A stretch of DNA of 64,000 bases from Bradyrhizobium sp. AUGA SZCCT0176. GTDB lineage: Bacteria > Pseudomonadota > Alphaproteobacteria > Rhizobiales > Xanthobacteraceae. The notes beneath the pieces were generated by a model that was not told the DNA's origin, did not search any database, and saw only the letters and a program-made list of their open reading frames with translations. The stretch covers positions 124,001-188,000 of the forward strand of contig NZ_JAFCMB010000002.1 in assembly GCF_018130145.1 (NCBI RefSeq), written 5' to 3'. Both the position numbers and the translations under genes were made by a program. Shown in pieces: positions 61,634 through 64,000 of the stretch. The first letter of the stretch is position 1, and every line of letters begins with the position of its first letter.

Positions 61634-63445
61634 ATGCCGCCGCCGCTGATCCAGTTGAAAGATATCGCGCTGACCTTTGGCGGCACGCCGCTGTTATCCG
61701 GCGTGGAACTGTCCGTATCGACGGCCGAGCGCGTGTGTTTGATCGGCCGCAACGGCTCCGGCAAATCGACGCTGCTGAAGATCGCCGCCGGACTCGTCGA
61801 GCCCGACAGCGGCAGCCGCTTCGTGCAGCCCGGCGCCACCATCCGCTATCTGCCGCAGGAGCCTGATTTCGGCGCGCACAAGACGACGCTGGCCTATGTC
61901 GAGGCCGGACTCAATCCGGGCGACGACCATTATCAGGCGCGCTATCTCATCGAGCAGCTGGGCTTGAGCGGCGATGAAGATCCCGCCCATGTCTCGGGCG
62001 GTGAAGCCCGCCGCGCGGCGCTGGCGCGCGTGTTGGCGCCCGCCCCCGACATTTTGCTGCTGGACGAGCCGACCAACCATCTCGATCTCACCACCATCGA
62101 ATGGCTGGAAGGCGAGCTGGAGAGCCGCCGCTGTGCGCTCGTCATCATCAGCCATGACCGCCGCTTCCTCTCCAACCTGTCGCGCTCTACCGCCTGGCTC
62201 GACCGCGGCCAGATCAAGCAGATCGACCGCGGCTTTTCCGCATTCGAGGCCTGGCGCGACGAAGTGCTGGCCGAGGAAGAGCGCGACCAGCACAAGCTCG
62301 ACCGCAAGATCGTCAACGAAGAGCACTGGCTGCGCTACGGCGTCTCCGGCCGCCGCAAGCGCAACGTCAAGCGGCTCGGCAATCTGCATGCCCTGCGCGA
62401 CCAGCGGCGCACTTATCGCGGCGCGACCGGGAATGCCAGCCTCGCCGCCGCCGAAGCGGACAAATCGGGCAAGCTGGTCATCGAGGCCAAGAACATCGGC
62501 AAATCCTTTGGCGACCGCAAGATCGTCGACGGATTCTCGATCCGGGTGCAGCGCGGCGACCGCATCGGTATCGTCGGCCCGAACGGCGCCGGCAAGACCA
62601 CGCTCATTGATATGCTGACCGGCGGCAGTCCGCCCGACAGCGGCACGATCCGGCTCGGCGCCAATATCGAGATGGCGACGCTGGACCAGCACCGCGAAAG
62701 CCTCGACCCCAAATCGACGCTGGCCGACGCCCTGACCGGGGGCGGCAGCGACCACGTCATGATCGGCGGCAAGCCGAAGCACGTCGTCAGCTACATGAAG
62801 GACTTTTTGTTCGCGCAGGAGCAGATGCGCACGCCGCTGGAGGTATTGTCCGGCGGCGAACGCGGCCGACTGATGCTGGCGCGCTCATTGGCAAAAGCTT
62901 CCAACCTCTTGGTCCTGGACGAGCCGACCAACGATCTCGACCTCGAAACCCTCGACGTGCTCGAGGAGATGCTCGGCGACTACGAAGGCACGGTGATCCT
63001 GATCAGCCATGACCGCGACTTCCTCGACCGCGTCGTGACCTCGGTGATCGCGCCCGAAGGCGACGGAATCTGGATCGAATATGCCGGCGGCTATACCGAC
63101 ATGCTGGCGCAGCGCGGCGCGGATCTGAAGCGCGAGGCGGTAAAGGTCGCCGAAGAGAAACGGGAAGCGAGGGTTGCCGCTGGATCGCCTTCGACCGGAC
63201 CGAAACGGCGCCTGAACTTCAACGAAAAGCACGCGCTGGAAACGCTACCCAAGACCATGGCGAAGCTGCAAGCCGAGATTGCCAAGCAGCAGCGCATCCT
63301 CGACGATACCGATCTCTACAAGAAGAACCGCAAGAAGTTTGATTCCGCCTCCGATGCGCTTACAAAGGCGCAGAAGGAATTGCAGGAAGCCGAGGACAAG
63401 TGGCTGGAGCTTGAGGTGCTGCGCGAAGAGATAGAACAGGCATGA
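61634..63445 (+). CDS. uup: ABC-F family ATPase (Uup-like)
   Basis: 603 aa, two ABC domains in one chain and no membrane segments. Domain 1: GRNGSGKSTLLKIAAGLVEP, HVSGGEARRAALARVLAPAP DILLLDEPTNHLDL; domain 2: GPNGAGKTTLIDMLTGGSPP, LSGGERGRLMLARSLAKASN LLVLDEPTNDLDL. The linker (EEERDQHKLDRKIVNEEHWL RYGVSGRRKRNVKRL) is the P-site tRNA interaction motif. A C-terminal coiled coil (LQAEIAKQQRILDDTDLYKK ...) is typical of Uup. Acts on the ribosome or on DNA intermediates in the cytoplasm. Confidence 0.93.
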   Translation: MPPPLIQLKDIALTFGGTPLLSGVELSVSTAERVCLIGRNGSGKSTLLKIAAGLVEPDSGSRFVQPGATIRYLPQEPDFGAHKTTLAYVEAGLNPGDDHYQARYLIEQLGLSGDEDPAHVSGGEARRAALARVLAPAPDILLLDEPTNHLDLTTIEWLEGELESRRCALVIISHDRRFLSNLSRSTAWLDRGQIKQIDRGFSAFEAWRDEVLAEEERDQHKLDRKIVNEEHWLRYGVSGRRKRNVKRLGNLHALRDQRRTYRGATGNASLAAAEADKSGKLVIEAKNIGKSFGDRKIVDGFSIRVQRGDRIGIVGPNGAGKTTLIDMLTGGSPPDSGTIRLGANIEMATLDQHRESLDPKSTLADALTGGGSDHVMIGGKPKHVVSYMKDFLFAQEQMRTPLEVLSGGERGRLMLARSLAKASNLLVLDEPTNDLDLETLDVLEEMLGDYEGTVILISHDRDFLDRVVTSVIAPEGDGIWIEYAGGYTDMLAQRGADLKREAVKVAEEKREARVAAGSPSTGPKRRLNFNEKHALETLPKTMAKLQAEIAKQQRILDDTDLYKKNRKKFDSASDALTKAQKELQEAEDKWLELEVLREEIEQA

Positions 63446-63465
63446 TGCGTGGGATGGTTGCCATC

Positions 63466-63546
63466 GTCATTGCGAAGAGCGCAGCGACGAAGCAATCCAT
63501 TCTGCACCTCGGATAGATGGATTGCTTCGCTTCGCTCGCAATGACG
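63466..63546. repeat. Palindromic intergenic repeat, type TCATTGCGAG
   Basis: GTCATTGCGAAGAGCGCAGC GACGAAGCAATCCATTC ... GATGGATTGCTTCGCTTCGC TCGCAATGACG. Same family as 27453-27534. Confidence 0.8.
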
Positions 63547-63569
63547 AGCATGCTGAATTGGAGTGAAAA

Positions 63570-64000
63570 ATGACCACACCCCTCGCCGCCAAGATCGCCC
63601 GTGAATACGGCACCCCCGCCGCCGTGATCGACATGGACCGGGTCGAGCGCAACATCGCGCGGATCCAGGCGGCGTGCGATGCCGCTGGCGTCGCCAACCG
63701 GCCGCATATCAAGACCCACAAGAGCCCGCTGCTGGCCGCGATGCAGATCAAGGCTGGCGCCAAGGGCATCACCTGCCAGAAGCTCGGTGAAGCCGAAGTG
63801 ATGGCGGACGCCGGGATCGACGACATCCTGATCAGCTACAACCTGATCGGCGAGGAAAAGATGGCCCGGCTCGGCGCGCTGCAGGGCAAGGCCAACATGA
63901 CGGTCGCCTGCGACAATTCCGTCGTGGTGGCGGGCCTGCCGCAGGCTGCCGCTGCATCCGGCCGGCCGCTGTCGGTGGTGGTTGAATGCGACACTGGCCG
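63570..64000 (+). CDS. D-threonine aldolase / alanine-racemase-fold PLP enzyme, 5' part
   Basis: At least 143 residues from the ATG at 63570 to the right edge. YGTPAAVIDMDRVERNIARI QAACDAAGVANRPHIKTHKS is the N-terminal barrel start of the low-specificity D-threonine aldolase / D-serine dehydratase (DSD1-like) family, with the PLP-binding Lys in HIKTHK (Lys48). ITCQKLGEAEVMADAGIDDI LISYNLIG follows as in that family. It would cleave D-beta-hydroxy amino acids to glycine and an aldehyde. The C-terminal metal-binding domain is outside the window. Confidence 0.88.
   Translation, partial: MTTPLAAKIAREYGTPAAVIDMDRVERNIARIQAACDAAGVANRPHIKTHKSPLLAAMQIKAGAKGITCQKLGEAEVMADAGIDDILISYNLIGEEKMARLGALQGKANMTVACDNSVVVAGLPQAAAASGRPLSVVVECDTG

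Overview
The window looks like chromosomal DNA of a high-GC alphaproteobacterium of the Bradyrhizobium / Rhodopseudomonas type. The reasons are the strong G/C bias at third codon positions, the many solute-binding-protein transport systems (TRAP, tripartite tricarboxylate, ABC), the guaA / rsmB / guaB housekeeping neighbourhood, and several families of short palindromic intergenic repeats of the kind common in bradyrhizobia. No rRNA, tRNA, CRISPR array, transposase or phage gene was recognised. Genus assignment is inference.

Layout. 1-2 kb: 5' end of an ArsR regulator, a class III nucleotide cyclase and an AHSA1/SRPBCC protein. 2-14 kb: a sugar-acid uptake and catabolism region with two LysR regulators, a SAF-domain NAD(P) oxidoreductase, a TRAP transporter (dctPQM), an orphan amide/amino-acid-type binding protein, 5-dehydro-4-deoxyglucarate dehydratase (kdgD) and a tripartite transporter (tctCBA). 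14-20 kb: YdeI-like, VOC and cupin proteins, a split DipZ-like CcdA/thioredoxin pair, an amidase and an AhpD-like protein. 20-32 kb: accessory region with two diverged copies of a ~520 bp repeat, a peptide deformylase homologue lacking two metal ligands, TetR/RidA and ArsR/AHSA1/GST units with visible operators, an AraC/SDR pair, a NylB-like hydrolase, a methyltransferase and an A/T-richer orphan HD-domain gene. 32-38 kb and 44-50 kb: mostly housekeeping (guaA, rsmB, guaB, metallophosphoesterase, MAPEG, MFS). 39-45 kb: an ABC amino-acid-type importer with RidA, an AstE/AspA-family deacylase and a LacI regulator, preceded by a perfect 18 bp LacI-style palindrome. 53-64 kb: rlmE, ppx/gppA, an orphan CoxL-type large subunit, FAD oxidase, HCCA-isomerase and MaoC genes, an ABC-F ATPase and the start of a D-threonine-aldolase-like gene.

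The most unusual content is a set of four small peptides (53-58 aa) with bacteriocin-type double-glycine leaders: 25419-25580, 50781-50957, 53066-53233 and 53264-53425. The first, second and third each head a transcription unit with the same upstream layout: a TGTGA-N6-TCAC CRP/FNR-like dyad 75-81 nt before the ATG, then a short GGCG-type hairpin ending 23-24 nt before the ATG, then a strong ribosome binding site. Strong hairpin terminators follow the units. No maturation enzyme or C39-peptidase ABC transporter lies in the window. This reads as a dispersed, co-regulated peptide regulon of unknown function. A Tat-exported Opp-type binding protein sits between the second and third units.
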